In this document: in pieces, positions 34,692-42,929 of the stretch
Layout of the letters: each line of letters opens with the position of its first letter
Position numbering within the stretch: position 1 is the first letter of the stretch
NCBI RefSeq assembly: GCF_013141915.1
Contig: NZ_SROX01000004.1
Location: 186,001 to 250,000, forward strand
DNA: 64,000 nucleotides
Reading direction: 5' to 3'
Source: Cupriavidus necator
GTDB taxonomy: Bacteria; Pseudomonadota; Gammaproteobacteria; Burkholderiales; Burkholderiaceae
Notes under the pieces: generated by a model
What the model was told of the DNA's origin: nothing
What the model saw: only the letters and a program-made list of their open reading frames with translations
Databases searched by the model: none
Program-made: the position numbers and the translations under genes

Positions 34692-35486
34692 ATGAACCCC
34701 CCGTTGTTGTCCCGTCCGGCCGTACAGCGCGTGGCAGCGCCGCTGGTCGTGGGGATCGTGCTGTTGATCGCCTGGCAGTCCATCTGCATGGCATTCGACG
34801 TGCCGCCCTACCTGGTGCCGTCGCCCGTGGCCATCGGCAAGACGCTGGCTGAAGACTGGTCCCTGTTGTTCGGCTCCCTGTGGGTGACGCTGCGCATCAC
34901 GTTGCTGGCGTTTGCGCTGGCCGTGGTAGGCGGCACGGTCGCGGCATTCCTGTTCGTGCAGAGCCGGCTGATCGAGGCCAGCCTGTTTCCCTATGCAATC
35001 CTGCTGCAGGTCACCCCGGTGGTGGCGATCGCGCCGCTGATCATTATCTGGGTCAAGGAGCCGACGCTGGCGCTTGTCATCTGCGCGACGCTGGTGGCGG
35101 TGTTTCCGATCATCTCGAACACGGTGCTCGGCTTGCGCAGCGTGAATCCCGGACTCGCCAATCTGTTCCGCATCAATCGCGCGAGCCGTTGGGACACGCT
35201 GCTGCGCCTGCGGATTCCGAGCGCACTGCCGTACTTCTTTGGCGGACTGCGTATCTCGTGCGGTCTGGCGTTGATCGGCGCGGTGGTGGCTGAGTTCGTG
35301 GCCGGCACCGGCGGCACCGGTGCCGGGCTGGCGTACCAGATCCTGCAGGCGGGCTTCTCGCTCAACATTCCGCGGCTGTTTGCCGCGCTGTTCCTGATCA
35401 CGGTGACGGGTATCACCCTGTTTGCGGTCATGGTGGCGTTGTCGCGGCTTGCTCTGTCCCACTGGCATGAAAGTGAACTGGCATGA
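34692..35486 (+). CDS. ABC transporter permease (BPD_transp_1 type)
   Basis: 264 aa, five to six membrane segments. GGAGAACCCATC lies before the ATG. The EAA-like coupling loop is around SRWDTLLRLRIPSALPYFFG (about residue 165), followed by GGLRISCGLALIGAVVAEF. It forms the membrane pore with the ATPase. Its stop overlaps the start of an amidohydrolase remnant as ATGA (35483-35486), showing that a fourth operon gene once followed. Confidence 0.92.
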   Translation: MNPPLLSRPAVQRVAAPLVVGIVLLIAWQSICMAFDVPPYLVPSPVAIGKTLAEDWSLLFGSLWVTLRITLLAFALAVVGGTVAAFLFVQSRLIEASLFPYAILLQVTPVVAIAPLIIIWVKEPTLALVICATLVAVFPIISNTVLGLRSVNPGLANLFRINRASRWDTLLRLRIPSALPYFFGGLRISCGLALIGAVVAEFVAGTGGTGAGLAYQILQAGFSLNIPRLFAALFLITVTGITLFAVMVALSRLALSHWHESELA

Positions 35487-35632
35487 CGTCTCGTTCTGAA
35501 CAACGTGCGGCCCTGCTGATCCGCAACGCGGCCGCCATACTCACCACTGAAGGGGCAGAGGTAGGCCCGACGGCGAAGGGCAGTCGCGGAACGAGGTCTT
35601 TTGGCCGGATAGGTGCGGTCGATTGCTCTTGA
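35483..35632 (+). pseudogene. Truncated amidohydrolase start (5' remnant only)
   Basis: The ATG at 35483 is coupled to the permease stop (ATGA). The first 21 residues, MTSRSEQRAALLIRNAAAIL, match the N-terminus of cytosine-deaminase-like amidohydrolases (LLIRNA-x-x-IL pattern). The frame then runs into the intergenic repeat and stops at 35630-35632 after 49 codons. Beta-barrel, metal ligands and catalytic residues are all missing. The intact gene may have encoded an 8-oxoguanine-deaminase-like enzyme acting with the transporter and the oxygenase; that identity is inference. Confidence 0.55.
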
Positions 35633-35633
35633 A
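35622..35633 (-). repeat. Interspersed intergenic repeat, partial copy c
   Basis: On the minus strand TTCAAGAGCAAT recurs, followed downstream by CCGG and CGCGACTG blocks like those of copies a and b, but the GTGAACGCTTCTACTCT block is absent. The copy begins at or just after the point where the amidohydrolase frame is broken, so it may mark the deletion junction. Confidence 0.45.
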
Positions 35634-35907
35634 ATTTGCCAGCCTGGCGGGCTTAGGCGGGCTCGATCGATGGTTTGGCCACTTCAGTTCGTCGCGCTTC
35701 CAACCGCCGATGCAAAGGTCTTGAAATCGCCGGACTGGCCGGGATGGGGCGATCGCTGCCGGCACGGTGAAGGCCCAGCGCACCTGCAACCGGTACCGCC
35801 TGCCCCAATTCGCAGCGGCCAGCATAGCCGCGCAGAGGTAGCCGTTTTGCTCATCCAGCGAGAGCCTGAAAGTGCGTGGTCGACGGACGCCTTCCACTCT
35901 GCTCCCC

Positions 35908-36495
35908 TTACTTGCCTGCGACCGGCTGTACGGACACGGCAACGGCCTCGGTATAGACCGCTTCGACCCGGTCTCCCTTCTGGATGCCGTTGAGGCGTGT
36001 CGGATCCCCTACCAGCAGAACCACGATGCGTCCGTTTGGCCCCTTCAGGGTGACGCTTCTGGCGTCGGTGTCAAAGGCAACGACGTCAGCCGTGACGGTC
36101 ACTTCCCGGCCGACCGTACCTCCCGGCTTTGCACCTGGCGCAGCGCGCTCCGAGATCTCGCGCTCATGCATGGCAAGCGCTCCACTGCCCTTCTTGAGGC
36201 TCATGGTCAGCGCTTCCCTGTACTCGATCGTGACAGTGTCGCCGACCTTTAACTGCTCGAAGTTCCTGACATCCGGCCCCACAACGAGATCTGTAATCTT
36301 GCCGTCGCCGGATTTCAATGAGACGGTTCGCCTTGGCGCATCGATCTTGGTGATGGTGGCGGTGAGCTTTGCGGTGCCCGTTGCAGTCGCCCCGTCAGGC
36401 GACTGCATGACGTCCACGCGGGTCTTGGGTTGCGCCCATGCAGCAGTGATTGCCACCAGCATCGCCGCCGTGGCCAGTAGTGTCTTGCCTTTCAT
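35908..36495 (-). CDS. Exported protein with duplicated beta-rich domain, function unknown
   Basis: 195 aa, signal peptide about residues 1-21 (ending AAWAQ). Two related repeats follow: residues about 43-103 (LTATITKIDAPRRTVSLKSG...VKVGDTVTIEY-like) and about 130-190 (VTADVVAFDTDARSVTLKGP...QKGDRVEAVYTEAV). Both have the pattern V-x-x-hydrophobic-D-x-x-x-R-x-V-x-L-K-x-x-x-G followed by K-G-D-x-V. It resembles small periplasmic OB-like or copper-binding proteins, but no metal motif is seen. It faces away from the cytochrome operon; relation unknown. Confidence 0.7.
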   Translation of the reverse strand: MKGKTLLATAAMLVAITAAWAQPKTRVDVMQSPDGATATGTAKLTATITKIDAPRRTVSLKSGDGKITDLVVGPDVRNFEQLKVGDTVTIEYREALTMSLKKGSGALAMHEREISERAAPGAKPGGTVGREVTVTADVVAFDTDARSVTLKGPNGRIVVLLVGDPTRLNGIQKGDRVEAVYTEAVAVSVQPVAGK

Positions 36496-37058
36496 GCCAT
36501 CCTCCGTTTGCTAGCCTTGCAGTAGGTAACCAGCCGGGGACGAATGACTTGATTGCCGCCGCCCATACCGCCATCTTTTTGCGCCAGGACTGCCGGCGGC
36601 GGCAATGCCAACCACCAGCTTGATCGCACGATGCGCCCGGCATCGATGTTCACACAGCATATATCTCACTTGCACGCTCCGCTAAGAAAGCTGCGATATA
36701 CATTTCGCTGAAAATCTGCGGGCCCATCTCGCTGGAATTGACTGCACAGCCCCAAGATCGGTGCAAACGCCGACAACGCTACCTCGCTGGACTGCATTGC
36801 CAGCACCAGGCAGGTGCTGGCCGCCAAAGCATCTTTTGCGGAACGGGTCTATACCGCTCACTGCCTTTAGGCCGAGGCACTGATGGATAGGCTGCCATGA
36901 CGGGATGGCGGGACAAGCCCGCTGACCGCCGCCTATCACCGCTGGATGAATTCGTCTCAGACTGGCGCGGCCGCGCGCGGTCGAGGTGGAGGCAACTTTG
37001 ACAAATGCAGCACAGCGCATAGTATGAGTCTGTTTGCACACCAGACAGCAGATGGACC
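36496..37058. other. 563-base intergenic stretch with no supported gene
   Basis: No frame shows family motifs. A short frame near 36758-36868 (reading NADNATSLDCIASTRQVLAA) looks protein-like but is closed upstream and has no start. The only clear signal is a sigma-70-like promoter at 36998-37025. Confidence 0.4.
36998..37025 (+). promoter_or_regulatory. Sigma-70-like promoter for the cytochrome operon
   Basis: TTGACA at 36998-37003, a 16-base spacer and TAGTAT at 37020-37025. The -35 matches consensus at all six positions, the -10 at four. It lies 33 bases before the first cytochrome ATG. Confidence 0.5.
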
Positions 37059-37820
37059 ATGCGCCCCACTCGGATGGCATTGCTGCGTGATTGGCTGTTG
37101 GCGTCGCTTCTCGCCGGGCTGGGTAGCTTGCCGCTCCACGGTCTTGCGCAGTCCCTGCCGGTCCCGGCGCCGCCGCAGGAGACGATCCCCGCCTTCAAGA
37201 CAGTCGACTCGATGGAAGCCCGCGTGCAGGGCTGCGTTACCTGCCACGGACAGAGTGGCCAGGGCACTGGCAATGGCTACTATCCGCGCATTGCTGGCAA
37301 ACCAGCCGGCTATCTCTATAACCAGCTGATCGCTTTTCGGGATGGCACCCGGCGCTATCCGCCGATGAATTACCTGGTCGCCTACCTGCCCGACCCCTAT
37401 CTGAAAGAAATCGCCGAGTATTTCGCCAAGCTGCGCCCCGCTTTCGCGCCCAGTGCCCCTACCGACGTCCCGCAGGCCGCCATGGCGCGCGGGCAGGCAC
37501 TGGTCGCGAGCGGCGATCCCAAGCAGGGGATTCCTGCCTGCGCCGCCTGCCACGGCGCCGGGCTGACCGGCATGGAGCCGGGCATTCCGGGCCTGGTCGG
37601 CCTGCGGCACGCCTACATCGTAGGGCAGCTCACGCGCTGGAAAGTGGGGGAACGGCACGCGATGGAACCGGACTGCATGAAGCGCGTCGCCTCGCGGCTG
37701 TCGGATGCCGACATCTCGGCGGTCGCCGCGTGGCTGTCGCAGCAACAGCCGCCCAAGGACCCGTCGCCCGAGTCGTCCAACCTGGTGCGCATGCCACTGG
37801 CATGCGGCAGCCAGCGATGA
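37059..37820 (+). CDS. Periplasmic diheme cytochrome c (c4-like)
   Basis: 253 aa with a signal peptide to about residue 31. Two heme sites are present: CVTCH at residues 59-63 and CAACH at 161-165. Each is followed by c4-like features (YPRIAGKPAGYLYNQLIAFRDG; IPGLVGLRHAYIVGQL). Distal Met ligands are likely in MNYL and MEPD. It should carry electrons in the periplasm to the oxidase downstream. Its stop nearly overlaps the next gene, so the module is one operon: diheme c, triheme c, small membrane subunit, subunits II and I, diheme c. Confidence 0.9.
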   Translation: MRPTRMALLRDWLLASLLAGLGSLPLHGLAQSLPVPAPPQETIPAFKTVDSMEARVQGCVTCHGQSGQGTGNGYYPRIAGKPAGYLYNQLIAFRDGTRRYPPMNYLVAYLPDPYLKEIAEYFAKLRPAFAPSAPTDVPQAAMARGQALVASGDPKQGIPACAACHGAGLTGMEPGIPGLVGLRHAYIVGQLTRWKVGERHAMEPDCMKRVASRLSDADISAVAAWLSQQQPPKDPSPESSNLVRMPLACGSQR

Positions 37821-37831
37821 GGGGGCACGCC

Positions 37832-39151
37832 ATGAAAGCGCGCGGGTTGCTCACGCTCGTCATCGGCATTGTCGTTGTGGCGGCGTTGGGCGCCCTGGCC
37901 GTGCGGCTGATGCATCGCGAACCGGCGCAAGCGCCCCCATCCGTCACCGCGGCAAGCGGCGCAAAGGCGGCCGGCGCGCAGAACCCCGCCAGCCAGATCA
38001 TCGCCAAGGGCGAGTACCTGGCCCGCGCCGGCGATTGCGTGGCCTGCCATACCGAGCCGAACAATCCCGCCTTCGCCGGCGGACGCGCCATGCCGACGCC
38101 TTTCGGCAACCTGTATGTCCCTAACATTACGCCCGACGACGAGACCGGCATCGGCCAATGGACCGCCGACGACTTCTACCGGATGATGCACACCGGCGTC
38201 TCGCGCGACGGCTCCCTGCTCTACCCGGCCATGCCTTTCGCGTCGTACACGAAGGTCACGCGCGAGGATTCCGACGCGATCTACGCTTACCTGATGTCGG
38301 TGCCACCGGTAAAGCGCAAGAACCATCCACACGAGCTGCGCTTCCCGTTCAACAAGCGCGAACTGCTGATCGGGTGGCGCACGCTCTACTTCACGGAAGG
38401 CGAGTTCAAGCCCGACCCCAGCCAATCGGTCCAATGGAACCGCGGCGCCTATCTCGTGCAGGGGCTCGGTCACTGCGCCATGTGCCATACCGCCATCAAT
38501 GCGCTGGGCGGCTCCAGCGAGTCGAAGGAATTCGAAGGCGGCATGATCCCGAACCAGAACTGGTACGCGCCGTCACTCACCTCGAACCGCGAGGCCGGGC
38601 TTGGCAACTGGCCGATCCAGGATATCGTCGACCTGCTGCAGATCGGCGTCTCGCACCGTGCCACGGTGTACGGACCGATGGCGGAGGTCGTCTACAACAG
38701 CCTGCAATACATGAGCGACGAGGATGTGCAGGCGATGGCCGTCTACCTGAAGGCCCTGCCGCAGCGCGACACCGAGGCGCCGCCCCCTAGCCAGGAGCGG
38801 CTGGTACAGCCCGCCGTAATGGAGGCAGGCCGCCAGATCTACCAGCAGCAATGCGCAATGTGCCACGCCGAAGACGGCAAGGGCCATCCGCCATCCTATC
38901 CGCCGCTGGCCGCAAACCAGTCGATCACGATGTCGTCTCCGGTCAATGCCATCCGCATGGTGCTGAACGGCGGCTATGCGCCCGGCACGCAGAAGAACCC
39001 ACGCCCGCACGGCATGCCGCCCTTCTCGCACATCCTCAATGACGACCAGGCGGCCGCCGTGGTGACTTATATCCGCGTAGCCTGGGGCAATACCGGCACC
39101 CCGGTGGCGGCGCCGCAGGTCAACGCGTTGCGCAAGCTGCTGCCGGAATAA
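37832..39151 (+). CDS. Membrane-anchored triheme cytochrome c
   Basis: 439 aa from the ATG at 37832 (GAGGGGGC upstream); an ATG at 37817 would overlap the previous stop. One N-terminal membrane anchor (residues about 5-26) and three heme sites, CVACH (69-73), CAMCH (215-219) and CAMCH (341-345). The layout matches the cytochrome subunit of periplasmic alcohol/gluconate dehydrogenases, with NITPDDETGIGQWTADDFYR typical of that family. No matching flavin or quinoprotein dehydrogenase gene is adjacent, so the electron donor is unknown. Confidence 0.9.
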   Translation: MKARGLLTLVIGIVVVAALGALAVRLMHREPAQAPPSVTAASGAKAAGAQNPASQIIAKGEYLARAGDCVACHTEPNNPAFAGGRAMPTPFGNLYVPNITPDDETGIGQWTADDFYRMMHTGVSRDGSLLYPAMPFASYTKVTREDSDAIYAYLMSVPPVKRKNHPHELRFPFNKRELLIGWRTLYFTEGEFKPDPSQSVQWNRGAYLVQGLGHCAMCHTAINALGGSSESKEFEGGMIPNQNWYAPSLTSNREAGLGNWPIQDIVDLLQIGVSHRATVYGPMAEVVYNSLQYMSDEDVQAMAVYLKALPQRDTEAPPPSQERLVQPAVMEAGRQIYQQQCAMCHAEDGKGHPPSYPPLAANQSITMSSPVNAIRMVLNGGYAPGTQKNPRPHGMPPFSHILNDDQAAAVVTYIRVAWGNTGTPVAAPQVNALRKLLPE

Positions 39152-39177
39152 CCGATCGCAACCAGACGAGGCCAGAC

Positions 39178-39354
39178 ATGCCAGATCCTCTCGATCACAA
39201 CGAACCGCGCCCGGCCGATGCCGAGGTGCATCGCGTGGTCAGCACGGGGCCGTCCGGTACCTTCGCCGTGGCCGGCGTGGCGACGGCGATCGTCGTTCTC
39301 ATCTACCTCGTCTTCTTTTTCTTCGTCCACGTGCCGCGGGGGCTGGTCCAGTGA
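39178..39354 (+). CDS. Small single-span membrane subunit of b(o/a)3 oxidase (IIa-like)
   Basis: 58 aa, short soluble N-terminus rich in Pro/Asp/Glu, then one strong membrane segment (GVATAIVVLIYLVFFFFVHV). Its stop overlaps the GTG of the subunit II gene as GTGA. Position and topology match the small subunit IIa of ba3-type oxidases, which supplies the missing first helix of subunit II. No sequence motif proves this. Confidence 0.6.
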   Translation: MPDPLDHNEPRPADAEVHRVVSTGPSGTFAVAGVATAIVVLIYLVFFFFVHVPRGLVQ

Positions 39355-39935
39355 GCGCCGCACCGCAGACACCCGCTGCGCCGGATGGCCACCACGCCGA
39401 GTCGGTCGCCGTGGCGGCCGAGCGCCGCTGGGCCATGGTGGTCGGGCTGATCATCGCAGTCATCGTCCTGCTCATGATCTTCGCCAGCGTCCACTGGGCG
39501 TCCATGCCGCCGTCACGGGTGGAGACGGTCAACGTCAAGACGCTGCACCTTGAAGGCGAATTCGTCGAAGGCAATCTGGGCACGGCGGTGGACCCCGACG
39601 GCAAGGTCACGGTGCGGCTGGTTGCCCAGCAGTATTCATTCGAGCCGCAGTGCATCGTGGTGCCGCAGGGCATGCCGGTGACGTTCCGCGGTACCAGCGC
39701 CGACGCGGTGCACGGGTTCATCGTCGGCACGACTAACGCCAACACCATGCTGATTCCCGGTTTCGTGGCGACGTTCACCACCACCTTCAACCAGACGGGC
39801 GAGCACCTGATGCCCTGCCACGAATACTGCGGCATTGGCCACGAGGCCATGTGGGCGAAGGTGCAGGTCCTCCCGCGCGAGGACTTCATGGCCCGTGCGC
39901 GCAACACGGAAAGGATGACCTGTGTTCCTCGCTAG
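39351..39935 (+). CDS. Heme-copper oxidase subunit II (CuA), b(o/a)3 type
   Basis: 194 aa, GTG start overlapping the small subunit stop. One membrane anchor (residues about 25-47), then a cupredoxin domain. The CuA ligands are all present: His in AVHGFIVGTT, the two Cys, His and Met in MPCHEYCGIGHEAMW (about residue 150). It accepts electrons from the cytochromes c of this operon and passes them to subunit I. It ends inside the first codons of subunit I (14-base overlap). Confidence 0.92.
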   Translation: MSAAPQTPAAPDGHHAESVAVAAERRWAMVVGLIIAVIVLLMIFASVHWASMPPSRVETVNVKTLHLEGEFVEGNLGTAVDPDGKVTVRLVAQQYSFEPQCIVVPQGMPVTFRGTSADAVHGFIVGTTNANTMLIPGFVATFTTTFNQTGEHLMPCHEYCGIGHEAMWAKVQVLPREDFMARARNTERMTCVPR

Positions 39936-41544
39936 AAAGCTCGTTCTCGCCCATTTCTGGGTGGCATTCATCGCCTTTCTGGGCGCCATCCTGCTCGGCG
40001 AATGGCAGATGTTCATCCGCAGCCCGCTGGCGCAGTGGGTCAACAATCCCGAGCATTACTACCGCTCCGTCACCGCGCACGGCACGGTCATGGCGTACGT
40101 GATGCCCACGCTGGTAGCGATGGGGTTCGGCTACGCGGTCAGCGAACTCTCGCTCAAGCGGGCGCTGCTGGGCGTGCGCTGGGCGTGGATCGGCTACTGG
40201 CTGGTCATCGCCGGCACGGTGCTCGCGGCGGCGACCATGGGGCTCGGCAAGGCGTCGGTCCTCTATACCTTCTACCCGCCGATGATCGGCAGCCCGTTCT
40301 ACTACCTGGGCGTGGTGCTGGTGGTGGTCGGCTCGTGGATATGGGTGGCGCTGATGTCGGTCAACCTGGCCGCCTGGAAGCGCGATAATCCGGGCGCGAT
40401 CGTGCCGCTGGCCATGTACGGCATCGTGGCGGGCGCCTACCTGTGGGCATGGACCTCGCTGGGCGCGGCCATCGAAGTGCTGGTGCTGATCCTGCCGGCA
40501 TCGCTGGGGCTGACCGACACCATCAATGCCGGACTGGCACGGGTCTTTTTCTCCTGGACACTCCATGCCATCGTTTATTTCTGGCTGATTCCCGCCTATG
40601 TCGCCTTCTACAGCATCGTGCCGCGCGCCATCGGCGGACGACTCTACAGCGACACCATGGGCCGCGTGGCGTTCGCGCTCTTCCTGGTCTTCTCGATGCC
40701 GATCGGCATACACCACCTGTTCGCCGACCCGCAAGTCGGCTCTGGCTTCAAGTTCGTCCATGCGGCGATGACGGCAATGGTGTCGGTCCCGACGCTGCTG
40801 ACTGTCTTCACCATCGTCGCCTCGGTCGAGATCGCTGCCCGGTTGCGCGGCGGCCGCGGCGCGTTCGGCTGGCTGGCCGCGCTGCCGTGGCACAACCCGA
40901 TGATGCTGGCTGTGACGTTCTCGTTCATCATGCTGGGCCTCGGTGGCGCGGGAGGCATCATCAACATGAGCTACCAACTCAATGAAACGATCCACAACAC
41001 CCAATGGGTCACCGGCCACTTCCACCTGATCTTTGGCGGCGCCATCGTCATCATGTACATGGCGCTGGCCTACGACCTCTGGCCGCAACTGACCGGCCGC
41101 GGACCGCTGCCGGCGGGGCTGATGCGCCTGCAATTGTGGCTATGGTTCCTGGGCATGCTGGTGCTGTCGCTGCCGTGGCACTGGGTGGGGCTGCTCGGCA
41201 TGCCACGCCGCATGGCGTACTACGACTACAGCCACCCCGCGCTGCAGCCGCAAGCATGGACGGTCATCGCCTCGACGCTCGGCGGGCTGGTGATGGTGGT
41301 CTCGGCGCTGCTCTTCGTCATCCTCCTCGCCACCGGCCACCGCCGCCCGGCCGGCACGCCCGCGCCCTACACCTTCAGCGAGACGCTGCACCCGGAGGCG
41401 CGTCCTCCGGCGGCGCTCAACAGCCTGGGGCTGTGGGTGGCGATGATGATCGCGCTCACGCTGGTCAACTACGGTTATCCGATCGTCCAGCTGGCAGTGC
41501 TTGACAACGCGTCGGTGCCGGTGGTGCCGATTGGTGGACGCTGA
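39922..41544 (+). CDS. Heme-copper oxidase subunit I, b(o/a)3 type
   Basis: 540 aa, GTG start with AAGGA six bases before it, about 13 membrane helices. The low-spin heme ligand lies in TAHGTVMAY. The CuB site is HAIVYFW (His plus the crosslinked Tyr; Ala replaces the usual Pro of HPxVY), with the CuB His pair in GIHHLFADP. The high- and low-spin heme His residues lie in VTGHFHLIF. It reduces O2 to water and pumps protons. The B-family (ba3) pattern fits a high-affinity oxidase. Confidence 0.93.
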   Translation: MFLARKLVLAHFWVAFIAFLGAILLGEWQMFIRSPLAQWVNNPEHYYRSVTAHGTVMAYVMPTLVAMGFGYAVSELSLKRALLGVRWAWIGYWLVIAGTVLAAATMGLGKASVLYTFYPPMIGSPFYYLGVVLVVVGSWIWVALMSVNLAAWKRDNPGAIVPLAMYGIVAGAYLWAWTSLGAAIEVLVLILPASLGLTDTINAGLARVFFSWTLHAIVYFWLIPAYVAFYSIVPRAIGGRLYSDTMGRVAFALFLVFSMPIGIHHLFADPQVGSGFKFVHAAMTAMVSVPTLLTVFTIVASVEIAARLRGGRGAFGWLAALPWHNPMMLAVTFSFIMLGLGGAGGIINMSYQLNETIHNTQWVTGHFHLIFGGAIVIMYMALAYDLWPQLTGRGPLPAGLMRLQLWLWFLGMLVLSLPWHWVGLLGMPRRMAYYDYSHPALQPQAWTVIASTLGGLVMVVSALLFVILLATGHRRPAGTPAPYTFSETLHPEARPPAALNSLGLWVAMMIALTLVNYGYPIVQLAVLDNASVPVVPIGGR

Positions 41545-41579
41545 CGCGCTGCCCACAGGCCAAACAGGAGACCCGGTCA

Positions 41580-42374
41580 ATGTCCGCGCATCCCAACCCC
41601 ATCGGCAGCAAGAGCGTATTGGCGCTGATCGTGCTGACGGTGGTGCTGGCGCTGGTCGGCTTCATCTGGCTGCCCTCCGTGCAAAGCGATTTCTCCGCAC
41701 GCGGCGTGTGGGACGCCATCTGCCGCGCCGCCGGCGCCCCTGCCAGCTGGAATAGCCAGGGCATCTCGCGCAACGGCCACATCGCCACCAATGTCGTGCT
41801 TGACCGGAGCATGGCCCACGCCGCTCCCACCGACGTCATCGGCCGCGGCGCCACGCTGGCCCTGAACAATTGCACGATGTGCCACGGCGCGCGCGGCATG
41901 AGCGCATCCAATGCGCCAAACCTTGCCGGCCAGTACCCGGAAGTCGTCATCAAGCAGTTGCAGGATTACAGGTCCGGCAAGCGCGGCAGCGCGATCATGG
42001 AATCGCTGGCCCGCAACCTGTCCGAACGCGACATCACCGACCTCGCCGCCTACTACGCCTCGCTCCCCAAGGCCCGTACCGCACCGACCACCTATGACGA
42101 ATCCCTGCCCCCACTCGTCCGCGTGGGCGACCCGCTGCGCAACATCGCCCCCTGCATCTCATGCCACGGCGGCGTCGACCAGAAGTTCGGCGCACCCTGG
42201 CTGGAAGGCATGCCGCATGACTACCTCACCACTGAACTGCGCGCCTTTCGGAACGGGCAGCGGCGCAACGACGCCGAAGGCCAGATGCGCAACATGGCCA
42301 GGGCAATGACGGACAAGGAGATTGAAGAGGTGGCGGGTTTTTACGCACGAAAGGCAGCGGCCGAAGGGCATTAG
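41580..42374 (+). CDS. Membrane-anchored diheme cytochrome c
   Basis: 264 aa. One N-terminal membrane anchor (residues about 12-32), then two c-type heme sites, CTMCH (98-102) and CISCH (192-196), each followed by c4/c5-like loops (ASNAPNLAGQYPEVVIKQLQ; GAPWLEGMPHDYLTTELR). It begins 35 bases after subunit I and is the last gene of the oxidase operon. Likely the direct electron donor to CuA. Confidence 0.9.
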   Translation: MSAHPNPIGSKSVLALIVLTVVLALVGFIWLPSVQSDFSARGVWDAICRAAGAPASWNSQGISRNGHIATNVVLDRSMAHAAPTDVIGRGATLALNNCTMCHGARGMSASNAPNLAGQYPEVVIKQLQDYRSGKRGSAIMESLARNLSERDITDLAAYYASLPKARTAPTTYDESLPPLVRVGDPLRNIAPCISCHGGVDQKFGAPWLEGMPHDYLTTELRAFRNGQRRNDAEGQMRNMARAMTDKEIEEVAGFYARKAAAEGH

Positions 42375-42520
42375 TCGATAGTCCGAACGGCCATGATGAA
42401 GTGCACCCTGGCGCCCACTGCGTCAGCGACTGCAAGTGGGCCACTTTCTTTAAGCACGGGAAAGGGGTATGGGCATGCAACGCCATGTATGCCGCGGCCC
42501 ATTTCGACCTCACTCGGTTC

Positions 42521-42580
42521 CGAGCGCTCAAGCGCATCAACGCCCTAATTCAGGACGCCCAACGCGAACCGTTTGACGGG
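42521..42580 (+). pseudogene. YoeB-family toxin fragment
   Basis: In frame with an ATG at 42401, the stretch RALKRINALIQDAQREPFDG matches the conserved early part of YoeB/Txe RNase toxins (K-I-N-x-L-I-x-D-x-x-R-x-P-F-x-G). The family would continue with GKPEPLK, but the sequence switches to a quinone-oxidoreductase relic exactly here. Catalytic C-terminal residues and any YefM antitoxin are absent. Confidence 0.55.
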
Positions 42581-42921
42581 CTTTCGTTGGCGCGCCGTAC
42601 TTTGAGCGCAATATCCATGCGCTGGCCAATGGCGGGCGACTGATACAGGTGGGTACGTTCGGGGGAAGCGCCGATGCCAGAGTGCCATTGGAGCGGATTC
42701 TCTATGGGCATCTGAAAGTAATCGGCACGGTCATGAAGTCGCGCACTGCGGACGAGAAGCGGGCAATGGTTAAGCGCTTCAGCGATCGCTGGCTGGTTCG
42801 CTTCGAAGAAGGCACTATCCGGCCAGTCGTCGATAGTATCTTCCCCCTCGCCAAGGCTGGCGACGCGCATCGCCGGATGGAGTCCAATCAGAGCGTGGGG
42901 AAAATCATCCTGGAAATTGGC
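42580..42921 (+). pseudogene. NAD(P)H:quinone oxidoreductase (zinc-type ADH) C-terminal fragment
   Basis: The frame reads VGAPYFERNIHALANGGRLI, then GHLKVIGTVMKSRTADEKRA and ends IFPLAKAGDAHRRMES followed by GKIILEIG. This is the last third of a PIG3/Qor-like medium-chain reductase. The N-terminal GroES-like domain and the nucleotide fold are missing. Upstream it is fused to the YoeB fragment, and downstream it runs about 80 bases into the opposing recombinase relic before a stop at 43005. Confidence 0.7.
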
Positions 42922-42929
42922 CGCGCGGC

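Noticed and set aside
35541..35942. 133-codon minus-strand frame over the repeat copy c
   Set aside because: It is created by the interspersed repeat and overlaps the exported protein gene; no start signal and no domain.
36758..36868. Short plus-strand frame reading NADNATSLDCIASTRQVLAA
   Set aside because: Protein-like and faintly phasin-like, but closed upstream by a stop and without a start or enough length.
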